Of a stretch of DNA of 64,000 nt, positions 55,726 to 64,000 are shown in pieces. The notes below the pieces were generated by a model. It did no database searches. It saw only the letters and a list, made by a program, of their open reading frames with translations, and was not told the origin of the DNA. Every line of letters starts with the position of its first letter. Positions within the stretch are counted from its first letter, which is position 1. Made by a program: the position numbers and the translations under genes. Location of the stretch: contig NZ_JANIAA010000011.1 of assembly GCF_024505145.1 (NCBI RefSeq), positions 1 to 64,000 on the forward strand. Reading direction: 5' to 3'. The DNA is from Streptomyces rugosispiralis (GTDB lineage Bacteria; Actinomycetota; Actinomycetes; Streptomycetales; Streptomycetaceae).

Positions 55726-55795
55726 GGCTGTCGGCTGTCGGCTGTCGGCTGTCGGCTGTCGGCTGTCGGCTGTCGGCTGTCGGCTGTCGGCTGTC
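55726..55795. repeat. Perfect heptamer microsatellite, ten copies of GGCTGTC
   Basis: Ten uninterrupted copies, 70 bases, with a further TCGG after the last copy. It lies after the SDR stop (55658) and before the alpha/beta hydrolase start at 55882. On the opposite strand it reads as a seven-residue repeat, TADSRQP, with no sign of a real gene. Confidence 0.95.
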
Positions 55796-55881
55796 GGGTC
55801 TACCCTCCGGTAACTCTTGCTGACATGCTGTCTCATACGCCGCATGCGCCCGCCGGAACGCCGATCGTGAGGAGCCACCCG

Positions 55882-56712
55882 ATGCCCGCGTCCCTCTCCT
55901 TCTCCGTCGCCACCCCCGGCGGCCCCCGCACCGCCCGGGTCGTCCACGAACGGCGCGGCGCGGGACGGCCGTTGGTGCTGCTGCACGGCATCGGCCACCA
56001 CTGGCAGGCGTGGGAGCCGGTGCTGGACATCCTGGCCGTCGACCGCGATGTGATCGCCGTGGACCTGCCCGGCTTCGGGGCGTCGGACGCGCTGCCGGAC
56101 GGCATCCCCTACGACCTCGACGGCGTCGTACCCGTGCTCGACGCGCTCTTCGAGGCCCTCGGCGTCAAGCGCCCCGACGTGGCCGGGAACTCGCTCGGCG
56201 GGCTGATCGCCCTGGAACTGGGCCGGCTCGGACTCGTACGGTCCGTCACCGCGCTGTCCCCCGCCCGGTTCTGGACCGAGGCCGAGCGCCGCTACGCCTT
56301 CGGCGTGCTGTCCGCGATGCGGGCCGGGGCGCGGGCGCTGCCGCCGCCGGTGGTGGCGTGGCTGGCCCGCGGCGCGGCCGGACGGGCCGCGCTGACCGGC
56401 GCCGTCTACGCCCGGCCCGCGCGGCGTTCACCGGACGCCGTCGTCGCCGAGACGCGGGCGATGCGCGAGGCGGTCGGCTTCGGCGCCACGCTGGCCGCCG
56501 GAAGCTCCGGGCTGTTCACCCACGACATCCCCGATGTCCCGGTCACCATCGCGTGGGGCTCGCGCGACCGGGTGATGCCGCGCCGCCAGGGCGTCCGCGC
56601 CAAGCGGGTGATCCCCGGCGCCCGGCTGGTCCGCCTCCCCGGCTGCGGCCATGTGCCCATGAACGACGATCCCGCGCTGGTCGCCCGCGTCATCCTGGAC
56701 GGCAGCCGCTGA
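55882..56712 (+). CDS. Alpha/beta hydrolase
   Basis: A 276-residue hydrolase: oxyanion HGIGHHWQAWEP, nucleophile elbow VAGNSLGGLIAL, Asp in AWGSRDRVMPRR and His in LPGCGHVPMND. Start ATG 55882 has GAGGAGCCACCCG upstream; the open frame extends through the microsatellite upstream but has no domain content there. No signal peptide. Confidence 0.88.
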   Translation: MPASLSFSVATPGGPRTARVVHERRGAGRPLVLLHGIGHHWQAWEPVLDILAVDRDVIAVDLPGFGASDALPDGIPYDLDGVVPVLDALFEALGVKRPDVAGNSLGGLIALELGRLGLVRSVTALSPARFWTEAERRYAFGVLSAMRAGARALPPPVVAWLARGAAGRAALTGAVYARPARRSPDAVVAETRAMREAVGFGATLAAGSSGLFTHDIPDVPVTIAWGSRDRVMPRRQGVRAKRVIPGARLVRLPGCGHVPMNDDPALVARVILDGSR

Positions 56713-56787
56713 CGGCCCCGCCCGCCTCCATACAGCACCCTCCGCGGCGCACGCGGGCGGGGTCCTACTTCGGCCGGCCGCACCGTT

Positions 56788-56809
56788 ATTCACTGGGCGT
56801 TCGTAAAAG
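56788..56809 (+). promoter_or_regulatory. Possible PHO box
   Basis: Two 11-base direct repeats in phase, ATTCACTGGGC (56788-56798) and GTTCGTAAAAG (56799-56809), fit the PhoP repeat unit GTTCACCnnnn loosely. It is 62 bases before the PhoD start, the expected place. Confidence 0.4.
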
Positions 56810-56871
56810 CGGCACCTTGCACCGATAACAAACACAACAGCACAGTGGTTCTACGAGCGACGGAGGGCACC

Positions 56872-58464
56872 ATGGGGCGGGAATCGGGCAGAGGGATCGG
56901 GCGGCGCACGGTACTGCAGGGATCGGCGGCCGCGTCGGCGGCGCTCGCCGTACCCACCGTGGCATCGGCCGCCGCGTCGGCCGCGACCGGCGCGCCCGCC
57001 CAGGCGCTGTCGGGGCGTCCGAGCGCCCAGTGGGGCGTGCAGGTGGGCGATGTGACGACGTCGTCGGGGCTGGTGTGGGTCCGCTCCGACCGTCCGGCCC
57101 GGATGATCGTGGAGACCTCCGCGACCGAGTCCTTCGCGCGGGCCAAGCGCTGGCACGGCCCGCTGGTCGGCCCCGGCACCGACTTCACCGGGCGCACCGC
57201 GCTGCACGGCCTGCCCGCCGGGAGCCAGGTGCACTACCGGGTGCTGCTGGCCGACCCGGAGGACCCGCGCCGCACCAGTGAGCCGGTGCACGGCACGTTC
57301 CGTACGGTTTCCGAGCGCCGTAAGGGCGTGCGTTTCGTCTGGTCGGGCGATCTGGCGGGCCAGGGCTGGGGCATCAACCCCGACCACGGCGGCTACCGCA
57401 TCTTCGAGGAGATGCGCCGCCGGGAGCCGGACTTCTTCCTGTCCAGCGGCGACAACATCTACGCGGACGGCCCGATGACGGAGACCGTCAAGCTGCCCGA
57501 CGGCTCCACCTGGCGCAACCTCATCACCCCGGAGAAGACCAAGGTCGCCGAGACCCTGGACGAGTACCGCGGCAACTTCCGGTACAACCTGCTCGACCCC
57601 GCGCTGCGCCGGTTCCACGCCGAGGTGCCGACGATCACCCAGTGGGACGACCACGAGGTGCTCAACAACTGGTACCCGGGCGAGATCCTGGCCGACGACC
57701 GCTACACCGAGAAGAACGTCAACGTGCTGGCGGCCCGCGCACGCCAGGCGTTCGCCGAGTACTTCCCGATCACCACGCTGCGCCCCGACGCGAGCGGCCG
57801 GGTCTACCGGGTCCAGCACCAGGGCCCGCTGCTGGACGTCTTCGTGCTGGACTGCCGTACGTACCGCGACCCCAACTCGCCGAACCGCCAGCCGGAGGAC
57901 GACCAGGGCATCCTCGGCGCCGAGCAGTTGGCGTGGCTCAAGCGCGAGCTGTCGCGGTCGCGCGCGGTGTGGAAGGTCATCGCCTGCGATATGCCGCTGG
58001 GTCTGGTGGTCCCGGACGGGAACACCGACTTCGAGGCCATCGCGCAGGGCGACCCGGGCGCCCCGCTCGGCCGTGAGCTCCAGATAGCCGAACTGCTGCG
58101 GCACATCAAGCACCGGAAGATCACCGGCACGGTGTGGTTGACGGCGGACGTCCACTACACCTCGGCGCAGCACTACGACCCGTCGCGGGCGGCGTTCAAG
58201 GACTTCGCGCCGTTCTGGGAGTTCGTCTCCGGTCCGCTGAACGCGGGCGCCTTCCCGGCGGTCAAGCTGGACGGCACGTTCGGCCCCGAGCAGCCCTTCG
58301 TCAAGGCGCCGACGGTGGCGAACGTCTCGCCCGCCGAGGGCTTCCAGTTCTACGGCGAGGTCGACATCGACGGCGACAGCGCCGAGATGACGGTCCGGCT
58401 GCGCGAGGACGGCGGCAAGGTGCTGTTCACCAAGGTGCTGCGGCCGGGTCTGGTCGGCCAGTAG
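56872..58464 (+). CDS. phoD: Secreted alkaline phosphatase PhoD
   Basis: A 530-residue calcium/iron-dependent phosphodiesterase/phosphatase. Tat signal (GIGRRTVLQGSAAASAALAV) at residues 7-26. Metal residues lie in WSGDLAGQGW, SSGDNIYADGP, QWDDHEVLNNW and LTADVHYTSA. Start ATG 56872 after GGAGGGCACC. Exported folded across the membrane for phosphate scavenging. PHO-type repeats upstream. Confidence 0.93.
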   Translation: MGRESGRGIGRRTVLQGSAAASAALAVPTVASAAASAATGAPAQALSGRPSAQWGVQVGDVTTSSGLVWVRSDRPARMIVETSATESFARAKRWHGPLVGPGTDFTGRTALHGLPAGSQVHYRVLLADPEDPRRTSEPVHGTFRTVSERRKGVRFVWSGDLAGQGWGINPDHGGYRIFEEMRRREPDFFLSSGDNIYADGPMTETVKLPDGSTWRNLITPEKTKVAETLDEYRGNFRYNLLDPALRRFHAEVPTITQWDDHEVLNNWYPGEILADDRYTEKNVNVLAARARQAFAEYFPITTLRPDASGRVYRVQHQGPLLDVFVLDCRTYRDPNSPNRQPEDDQGILGAEQLAWLKRELSRSRAVWKVIACDMPLGLVVPDGNTDFEAIAQGDPGAPLGRELQIAELLRHIKHRKITGTVWLTADVHYTSAQHYDPSRAAFKDFAPFWEFVSGPLNAGAFPAVKLDGTFGPEQPFVKAPTVANVSPAEGFQFYGEVDIDGDSAEMTVRLREDGGKVLFTKVLRPGLVGQ

Positions 58465-58508
58465 CCGCGTTGTGCGGTGCGCGGCCCCGTACGGTACGTA
58501 CGCCGACG

Positions 58509-58566
58509 GTGCCGCGCACCGTAAGGCCGCCGCGTTCCCGTGCCGCGCACCGTAAGGCCGCCGCGT
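58509..58566. repeat. 27-bp direct repeat before the DUF1990 gene
   Basis: Two identical 27-base copies (58509-58535 and 58540-58566) start GTGCCGCGCACCGTAAGGCC, spaced by 4 bases. They occupy the likely promoter of the gene at 58578. Confidence 0.9.
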
Positions 58567-58577
58567 ACCGTACGGGC

Positions 58578-59111
58578 ATGGGATCCAGCGACGCCCCCGG
58601 CCCGGCCTCCCGGCTCACCTATCCGGAGGTGGGCGCCACCCGGCGGTGGCCGCTGCCGTCCGGCTACCGCCATCTGCGGGTGCGGACCCGTGTCGGCCAC
58701 GGGCGGGCCGCGTTCGAGGCGGCCGGGCGGGCGGTGCTGGACTGGCGGATGCACCGCGCGGTGGGGGTGTCGATCCGCGCCGCGGATCCGGTCGCCACGC
58801 CGGGGCGGCCGGTCGTGGTGGGCCTGGGAGTCGGGCGGCTGCGGCTGCGCGCCCCGTGCGAGGTGGTGTGGACGGTCGCGGAGGAGACGCGGACCGGCTT
58901 CGCGTACGGCACGCTGCCCGGCCATCCGGAGCGGGGCGAGGAGTCGTTCGTGGTGGAGCTGGAGCCGGATGGCTCAGTGGTACTGACGGTGACGGCGTTC
59001 AGCCGTTCGGAGTCCTGGTTCGGCCGGGCCGGAGGGCCGCTGGTGCCGCTCTTCCAGCGGGCGTACGCTCGGCGGTGCGGCAGGGTACTGCGCAGGTGGG
59101 CGGTAGGGTGA
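58578..59111 (+). CDS. DUF1990 family protein
   Basis: A 177-residue protein with LTYPEVGATRRWPLPSGYRH, RLRAPCEVVWTVAEETRTGF, FAYGTLPGHPERGEESFVVE and FSRSESWFGRAGGP, features of DUF1990. Function unknown. Start ATG 58578 has no strong ribosome site, so it may be leaderless. Confidence 0.85.
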   Translation: MGSSDAPGPASRLTYPEVGATRRWPLPSGYRHLRVRTRVGHGRAAFEAAGRAVLDWRMHRAVGVSIRAADPVATPGRPVVVGLGVGRLRLRAPCEVVWTVAEETRTGFAYGTLPGHPERGEESFVVELEPDGSVVLTVTAFSRSESWFGRAGGPLVPLFQRAYARRCGRVLRRWAVG

Positions 59112-59234
59112 CGGAATCTCAGGCTTCAACCTTTTGATTTCGGACAAAATAAGCTTCTATTACCAGATGCGCCCTTAACCCATAGGTCACAGTCTGTTCG
59201 TGATCAGGCAACACCTTTGCGCAAGGGTGTTTGC
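59112..59234 (+). promoter_or_regulatory. AT-rich leader of the ACT-GNAT gene
   Basis: 123 bases, clearly AT-richer than flanking genes, holding the promoter. Its last part is the palindrome described at 59210-59231. Confidence 0.5.
59210..59231 (+). promoter_or_regulatory. Hairpin covering the ribosome site of the ACT-GNAT gene
   Basis: AACACCTT-TGCGCA-AGGGTGTT. In RNA, eight pairs (one G-U) close a six-base loop, and the 3' arm includes the AAGGG ribosome site. It ends three bases before the ATG at 59235, so translation would be inhibited while the hairpin is closed. Confidence 0.55.
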
Positions 59235-60512
59235 ATGACATTTCGAGCGACCCCCGAGCCCCCTCACCGGCACCGCCCCCGCTGGCGGCACGATCTGGTC
59301 GCATGGTGGTCACGGCGCCAGGGCCACGCACCGCCGGGCGGCTCACCCTCGCCCGCGGCCGACGCCCACCCCGCCCACGCCGCGGGCGCCCCGGAGACCA
59401 CGGCCCCCGAGGCCACCACACTGTGGCGGATGCGCACGACCGTACGGGACGAGCCGGGCGCCCTCGCCGCACTGTGCGCGGCACTGGCCGGGCACCAGGT
59501 CGACATCCTGGCCCTGCAGACCCACCCCCTGACGGACGGCACGGTGGACGAGTTCCTGCTACGCGCGCCCGAGACCCTCCCGTCCGACGGGCTGACCGAC
59601 GCCGTCGCGGCCGCGGGCGGGCGTGACACCTGGGTCGAGCGGGCCGACACCCACGACCTGGTGGACGCGCCGACCCGGGCGCTGACCCTGGCCACCCGCA
59701 CCGCCCTGGACGCCGCCGAACTCCCGCTCGCCCTGCGCCAGCTGTTCGGCCGCTGCACCATCCACTCCGTTCCCGCCAAGTCCCTCAGCGGACGGTCGCT
59801 GGACAGCACACCGCCCGCCGAAGGTGTCCTGGAGGAGACCGTGATGCGGCTGCGCGACCCGTCCGGCGGCGCGATCATCGTCGAGCGGCCCTATCTGCCG
59901 TTCACCCCCACCGAGTTCGCGCGGGCCCGCGCCCTGGTCGAGCTGGACGCCCGGCTCGGCCCGCGGATCCCGCACGACGGCGATGTGCTGACGCTGCCCG
60001 AGGGCAACGCCATCACCGTGCGCCGCGCCGACACCGGCGACCTGGCCGCCGCCCGCGAGATGCACGCCCGCTGCTCCTCCGCCACGCTCGGACTGCGCTA
60101 CCACGGGCCGGTCGGCGACGCCGACCGCTACCTCGACCATCTGCTGAGCCCCCGCTTCGGCCGCACCCTGGCCGCGTACACCGCCTCCGGGCGGCTGGTG
60201 GCCCTCGGCCATCTGCTGTGGGACGGGGACGAGACCGAGGTCGCGCTGATCGTCGAGGACGAGTGGCAGCGCCGCGGGGTCGGCGGGGAGCTGCTGCGGC
60301 GGCTGGTGGCGATGGCGGCCGAGACCGGCTGCGAGAGCGTCTACGCCGTCACCCAGTCGGCCAACACCGGCATGGTCGCCGCGATGCGCGCCCTCGAACT
60401 GCCGCTGGACTACCAGATCGAGCAGGGCACGCTGGTGATCAGCGCCCGCCTCGACCCGGTACCGGCGCCCGAGCCGGCCCTTCCGCTGCCGGTCCCGCCG
60501 CACGCGCGCTGA
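59235..60512 (+). CDS. ACT-domain/GNAT acetyltransferase
   Basis: A 425-residue fusion. Residues about 65-140 are an ACT domain (RMRTTVRDEPGALAALCAAL; VDILALQTHPLTDG). Residues about 265-400 are a GNAT domain (AREMHARCSSATLGLRYHG; VEDEWQRRGVGGELLRRLVA). This is the actinobacterial amino-acid-regulated protein acetyltransferase architecture: ACT binds an amino acid and the GNAT half acetylates lysines. Start ATG 59235. Confidence 0.87.
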   Translation: MTFRATPEPPHRHRPRWRHDLVAWWSRRQGHAPPGGSPSPAADAHPAHAAGAPETTAPEATTLWRMRTTVRDEPGALAALCAALAGHQVDILALQTHPLTDGTVDEFLLRAPETLPSDGLTDAVAAAGGRDTWVERADTHDLVDAPTRALTLATRTALDAAELPLALRQLFGRCTIHSVPAKSLSGRSLDSTPPAEGVLEETVMRLRDPSGGAIIVERPYLPFTPTEFARARALVELDARLGPRIPHDGDVLTLPEGNAITVRRADTGDLAAAREMHARCSSATLGLRYHGPVGDADRYLDHLLSPRFGRTLAAYTASGRLVALGHLLWDGDETEVALIVEDEWQRRGVGGELLRRLVAMAAETGCESVYAVTQSANTGMVAAMRALELPLDYQIEQGTLVISARLDPVPAPEPALPLPVPPHAR

Positions 60513-60599
60513 GGCCGACCGGGGCCCCGTGCCCCGCCCGGCGGGCGTCCCGACCCGCCGGGCCGCCGTCAGAAGGGCCCTAGCTGTGCTGTCCGGGCA

Positions 60600-60935
60600 C
60601 GTTGGTGACGGGCGACGCGCCGTGAGGGGTGCTTGAACGAGGCGAGGGCCTCTGGTTTCGGTGTGGATTGCGACATCTACCACCGGCACGCAGGAGGCCC
60701 TCGTTGATCCACCGTAACGCCCCGCTGACCCCGACCGGCAGGCTGCGTCTGGCCCGGTGTGTCGTCGACGACGGCTGGCCGCTGCGGCGGGCGGCCGAAC
60801 GGTTCCAGGTCAGCCACACCACCGTCACCCGCTGGGCCCACCGCTACCGCCGATACGGCACCGCGGGCCTGCGCGACCGCTCCAGCCGCCCGCACCACTC
60901 ACCCCGCCGGACACCGCCGGCGGTGGAGGTGCTGT
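60600..60935 (+). mobile_element. IS481-family remnant, left end
   Basis: Characteristic sequence: GAGGCGAGGGCCTCTGGTTTC then GGAGGCCCTCGTTG before the transposase N-terminus. Only the left end and the first about 70 codons of the transposase remain before the tnpB sequence begins. The exact left terminus is uncertain. Confidence 0.7.
60704..60912 (+). pseudogene. Truncated IS481-family transposase (N-terminus)
   Basis: TTG 60704 (RBS CAGGAGGCCC) begins IHRNAPLTPTGRLRLARCVV, then the helix-turn-helix RAAERFQVSHTTVTRWAHRY and RSSRPHHSPRRTP, a strong match to the N-terminal quarter of IS481 transposases. The catalytic DDE core is missing; homology stops around 60905-60915 where the tnpB 3' end begins. 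Confidence 0.8.
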
Positions 60936-62089
60936 GTCGGATGTTCACTCCCGCATTCCAGTCCCGGCAGTGCCGGACCTCGCAACTCGGGCACGTCCAG
61001 GTGCGGACGTGCAACGGCTTGGGGCCGTCGCGGTGTCCACAGGCGGAACATATCCGGGAGCTGGGGAAGTCCCGGGCGACCCTGACAAACTGCCGGGCCC
61101 TCCTGGCCGCCTTGTACTCCAGCAACATCACGAACTGGGACCAGCCCGCGTCGTGCACGCTCTTGGCCAGGCGGCCACGCGCCATTCCACTCACATTCAG
61201 GGTCTCCGTGAAGACGGCTTGGTTCTCGCTCGTCAGCTTGTGGGACCACGGGTGGTGGAAGTTCCGGCGCGCATCAGCCACGGCGGCGTGAGCGCGAGCG
61301 ACCTTGATCCGGGCCTTGTCCCGGTTGTTCGATCCCTTCTTCTTCCGCGACACCTCCCGCTGCCGCTTCTTCAGCTTCTTCTCCGCCCTGCGCAGGTACC
61401 TCGGCGAAGCAATGTGCGAGCCGTCCGCGAGTACCGCGAATCGGGTCAGGCCGAGGTCGATGCCTTGATCGCCGTCGGCCGGAGGAAGCACGTCGGCGGC
61501 CGGGTCGATCTCTACCACGAAGGACACCCAGTACCGGCCGGACCGGTCCTTGATCAGCGTCACCGACGACGGAACCGAGGGAAGATCACGGGTCCACTTG
61601 ATCCGCACATCGCCGATCTTCGGCAGCCTGAGCTTGCCACCGGCGAGGACTTTGAAGCGGTCGGAGAGAGTGAACCGTGCGGTCTGACGGTTGTCCTTAC
61701 GGGACTTCCGGCGCGGTGGCTCCATCTTCGGGCCGTGGCGCTTGCCGACCTTGGAGTCCTCGTGAGCCTTCCAGGCTTTGTCCAGGTCGCGGAGAGTCTG
61801 CTGGAGCACACCGACCGGCGCGTCGGCGAGGAATGCCCGCTTGGGCGTCTTCTTCGCAGCGGTGATGAGCAGCTTGCCCAGCTCGGCGGCGTTCGGGATC
61901 GCCCAGTACGGGCCTTCGGCCGTGCGGTGCTTGGGGCGCCGAGCCGCTTGTTCGACACCTTGCGCGGCTTGTGATCGACAGAGCGTCGTTCCAGACCACG
62001 CGCTTGCACCCGAACACGCGGGCCGCGCTGATGCGCTGACCTGGCGCCAGGTAGGCGCGGTACTGGAAGCGGAGCTGCACAGCGATCAC
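60844..62089 (-). pseudogene. tnpB: tnpB (IS200/IS605-type RNA-guided nuclease), frameshifted
   Basis: The N-terminal peptide (VQLRFQYRAYLAPGQRISAA, FGCKRVVWNDAL) is in one frame (from 62089). It jumps to a second (DHKPRKVSNKRLGAP) and then a third (KHRTAEGPYWAIPNAAELGK onward), with about 15 residues missing near the first jump. The remaining 320 residues are intact: RuvC-I GIDLGLTRFAV, RuvC-II Glu in FTETLNVSGMA, zinc ribbon CSACG...CPSC, and RuvC-III Asp in CRDWNAGVNI. The frame runs 20-30 codons into the IS481 remnant before its stop. Confidence 0.8.
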
Positions 62090-62099
62090 CTACTAAGTT

Positions 62100-62286
62100 A
62101 GGTTATAGCCGCCCATCAGAACATCTGTGCGGTTTGAAGTCCTGTATTCCCACGCCAGCATCGTGGTGGCGATGGCCGAGCCTCTGCTGCCGCCCGCCCG
62201 GGACGGCTCGGCAACCTCGTAGCACACCGCTGTTCCCATGCGTCACACCCCCGTGGTGCTGACGCCGCACCCCGGAACGTACGAGG
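62100..62286. other. Intergenic region between tnpB and the DUF885 gene
   Basis: 187 bases without a gene. It starts with the AT-rich tnpB start region (TACTAAGTTAGGTTATAG), where an element end would be expected, and ends with the promoter and ribosome site of the DUF885 gene. No clear terminal repeat is seen. Confidence 0.4.
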
Positions 62287-62295
62287 ATGGGCCGC

Positions 62296-63978
62296 ATGTC
62301 CGATACCAAGAACGCTCCGCTGCCCCGTCAGGTCGCCGACAGCTATGTCGACGCCCTCATCGAACTCGACCCGATCACCGGCACCTACCTGGGCGTTCCC
62401 GAGAGTTCCCGGCGCCTTCCGGACTTCTCCCCCGAGGGGGCGAGGGCCATCGCCGACCTCGACCGCACCACGTTGGGCCGGCTGGCCGAGGCCGAGGCGC
62501 GCCCCGGCGCGGACAGCGACGCCGAGCGCCGCTGCGCCCGGCTGCTGCGGGAGCGGCTGACCGCCGAACTCGATGTGCACGAGGCCGATGAGCACCTGCG
62601 CGCGGTCAGCAATCTGAGCTCCCCGCTGCACTCGGTGCGCGGCATCTTCACGGTGATGCCCACCGAGACCGAGGAGGACTGGTCGGCGGTCGCGGCCCGG
62701 CTGCGCGCCGTACCGGCCGCGCTGGAGGGGTACCGCGCCTCGCTCGCCGAGGGGCTGCGGCGGAACCTGCCGGCCGGCCCCCGGCAGGTGGCCACGGTCC
62801 TCGAGCAGCTGGCCGAGTGGATCGGTACGGACGGCGGCTGGTTCGCGGACTTCACCGCCGAGGGCCCCGACGCGCTGCGCGGCGAGCTGGACGAGGCGGC
62901 CGTGGCGGCCACGGGCGCGCTGGCCGCGCTCCACGACTGGCTGCGGGACACCTACGCCCCGGCCATAGAGGGCGCGCCCGATGTGGTGGGGCGTGAGCGC
63001 TACCGCCGCTGGGCCCGGATGTGGAACGGCACGGACCTCGATCTGGACGAGGCGTACGCGTACGGCTGGTCGGAGTTCCACCGGATCCACGCCGAGATGC
63101 GCACCGAGGCGGAGAAGATCCTGCCCGGCGCCGACCCGTGGGAGGCGCTGCGCCACCTCGACACCCACGGCGCCCATATCGAGGGCGTCGAGGAGACCCG
63201 GGTGTGGCTGCAGGAGCTGATGGACGAGGCCATCGAGCAGCTCGACGGCACCCACTTCGACCTGGCCGAACGGGTCAAGCGGGTCGAGTCGATGATCGCC
63301 CCGCCGGGCAGCGCGGCGGCGCCGTACTACACCCAGCCGTCGGTGGACTTCTCCCGCCCCGGCCGGACCTGGCTGCCCACCATGGGCGAGACCCGCTTCC
63401 CCGTCTACGACCTGGTCTCCACCTGGTACCACGAGGGCGTCCCCGGTCACCATCTGCAGCTCGCCCAGTGGGCGCACGTCTCCGACCAGCTCTCCCGCTA
63501 CCAGGCCACGGTCGGCATGGTCAGCGCCAACGCGGAGGGCTGGGCGCTGTACGCGGAGCGGCTCATGGACGAGCTGGGCTATCTGACGGACCCGGAGCGG
63601 CGGCTGGGCTATCTGGACGCGCAGATGATGCGTGCGCTGCGGGTGATCGTGGACATCGGGATGCACCTGGAGCTGGAGATCCCCGCCGATTCGCCCTTCC
63701 ACCCCGGTGAGCGGTGGACTCCGGAGCTGGCGCGCGAGTTCTTCGGGCTGCACTGCGGCCGTCCGGCGGAGTTCCTCGACAGTGAGCTGGTGCGCTATCT
63801 GGGCATGCCGGGCCAGGCCATCGGCTACAAGCTGGGCGAGCGGGCCTGGCTGACGGGGCGGGAGGCGGCCCGTAAGGCGCACGGCGACGCCTTTGACGCG
63901 AAGAAGTGGCACATGGCGGCGCTGTCGCAGGGGTCGCTGGGGCTTGACGACCTGGTGGAGGAGCTGTCGGCGCTCTGA
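62296..63978 (+). CDS. DUF885 family metallopeptidase-like protein
   Basis: A 560-residue protein with the DUF885 active-site motif TWYHEGVPGHHLQ (His-Glu and His-His ligands) and second Glu in SANAEGWALYAERL. The C-terminus includes HCGRPAEFLDSELVRYLGMP and YKLGERAWLTG. DUF885 proteins are zinc carboxypeptidase-like; no signal peptide. Start ATG 62296 with GAGG nine bases upstream; ATG 62287 is closer to the site than usual. Confidence 0.87.
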   Translation: MSDTKNAPLPRQVADSYVDALIELDPITGTYLGVPESSRRLPDFSPEGARAIADLDRTTLGRLAEAEARPGADSDAERRCARLLRERLTAELDVHEADEHLRAVSNLSSPLHSVRGIFTVMPTETEEDWSAVAARLRAVPAALEGYRASLAEGLRRNLPAGPRQVATVLEQLAEWIGTDGGWFADFTAEGPDALRGELDEAAVAATGALAALHDWLRDTYAPAIEGAPDVVGRERYRRWARMWNGTDLDLDEAYAYGWSEFHRIHAEMRTEAEKILPGADPWEALRHLDTHGAHIEGVEETRVWLQELMDEAIEQLDGTHFDLAERVKRVESMIAPPGSAAAPYYTQPSVDFSRPGRTWLPTMGETRFPVYDLVSTWYHEGVPGHHLQLAQWAHVSDQLSRYQATVGMVSANAEGWALYAERLMDELGYLTDPERRLGYLDAQMMRALRVIVDIGMHLELEIPADSPFHPGERWTPELAREFFGLHCGRPAEFLDSELVRYLGMPGQAIGYKLGERAWLTGREAARKAHGDAFDAKKWHMAALSQGSLGLDDLVEELSAL

Positions 63979-64000
63979 GCGCGGTGCGCTTCCGCGCTTG

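Noticed and set aside
55456-56001. Minus-strand open frame with seven-residue TADSRQP repeats
   Set aside because: The repetition is only the heptamer microsatellite read through; the rest is the shadow of the SDR and hydrolase genes.

Overview
The window is high-GC DNA (strong G/C third-position bias, GTG and TTG starts, purine-rich Shine-Dalgarno sites) that looks like a Streptomyces chromosome. Diagnostic content includes a complete conservon (cvnABCDE), XRE-DUF5753/DUF397 pairs, RsbW-like ATP-binding proteins, a DUF574 methyltransferase and a urease set without ureE. From memory, the order pfkA - tap-like peptidase - ureABCFGD - bioFBAD - purB resembles the S. coelicolor segment around SCO1214-SCO1254. 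I could not check this.

Layout. 1-3.6 kb: end of an ATP-binding protein, a long inverted repeat, an MFS transporter, and a coupled ATP-binding/unknown gene pair. 3.6-9 kb: SDR, NsdA-like TPR regulator, divergent XRE-DUF5753/DUF397 pair, a kinase-like protein with a damaged P-loop, DUF574 methyltransferase. 9-17.7 kb: cis-prenyltransferase, acyl-CoA dehydrogenase with a divergent TetR gene and a clear operator, peptide deformylase, murT-gatD, 6-phosphofructokinase, CtaG-like protein, and a 51-residue membrane protein. 17.7-22.1 kb: conservon, every junction overlapping; its P450 lacks the ExxR motif. 22.4-31.5 kb: epimerase, secreted tripeptidyl-aminopeptidase, urease operon, secreted M28 aminopeptidase.

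31.6-37.2 kb: a lone Phd/YefM antitoxin divergent from a clpP paralogue with a TGTACA-type operator between them; an NlpC/P60 hydrolase; a VOC protein coupled to an unusual class III cyclase-like protein; an ATP-binding protein divergent from a second XRE/DUF397 pair. 37.3-42.1 kb: biotin genes bioF divergent from bioB-bioA-bioD. 42.1-51.3 kb: methyltransferase, ABC ATPase without permease, LLM oxidoreductase, GNAT, two coupled CNNM/CorC proteins, SGNH hydrolase, purB, mug-type DNA glycosylase. 51.3-64 kb: Sua5/YwlC protein, ROK protein, GntR/SDR divergent pair with a palindromic operator, heptamer microsatellite, alpha/beta hydrolase, Tat-exported PhoD phosphatase, DUF1990, ACT-GNAT acetyltransferase, an IS481 remnant adjoining a frameshifted TnpB gene, DUF885 peptidase.

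Most of the window is ordinary housekeeping and Streptomyces-specific regulation. The least explained items are the cyclase-like protein (34201-35406), the antitoxin/clpP intergenic palindrome, the ExxR-less conservon P450, a Shine-Dalgarno-masking hairpin at 59210-59231, and several unusual repeat arrays (urease leader, 42.8-43.0 kb, 52.0 kb, 55.7 kb). No rRNA, tRNA or CRISPR array was seen.
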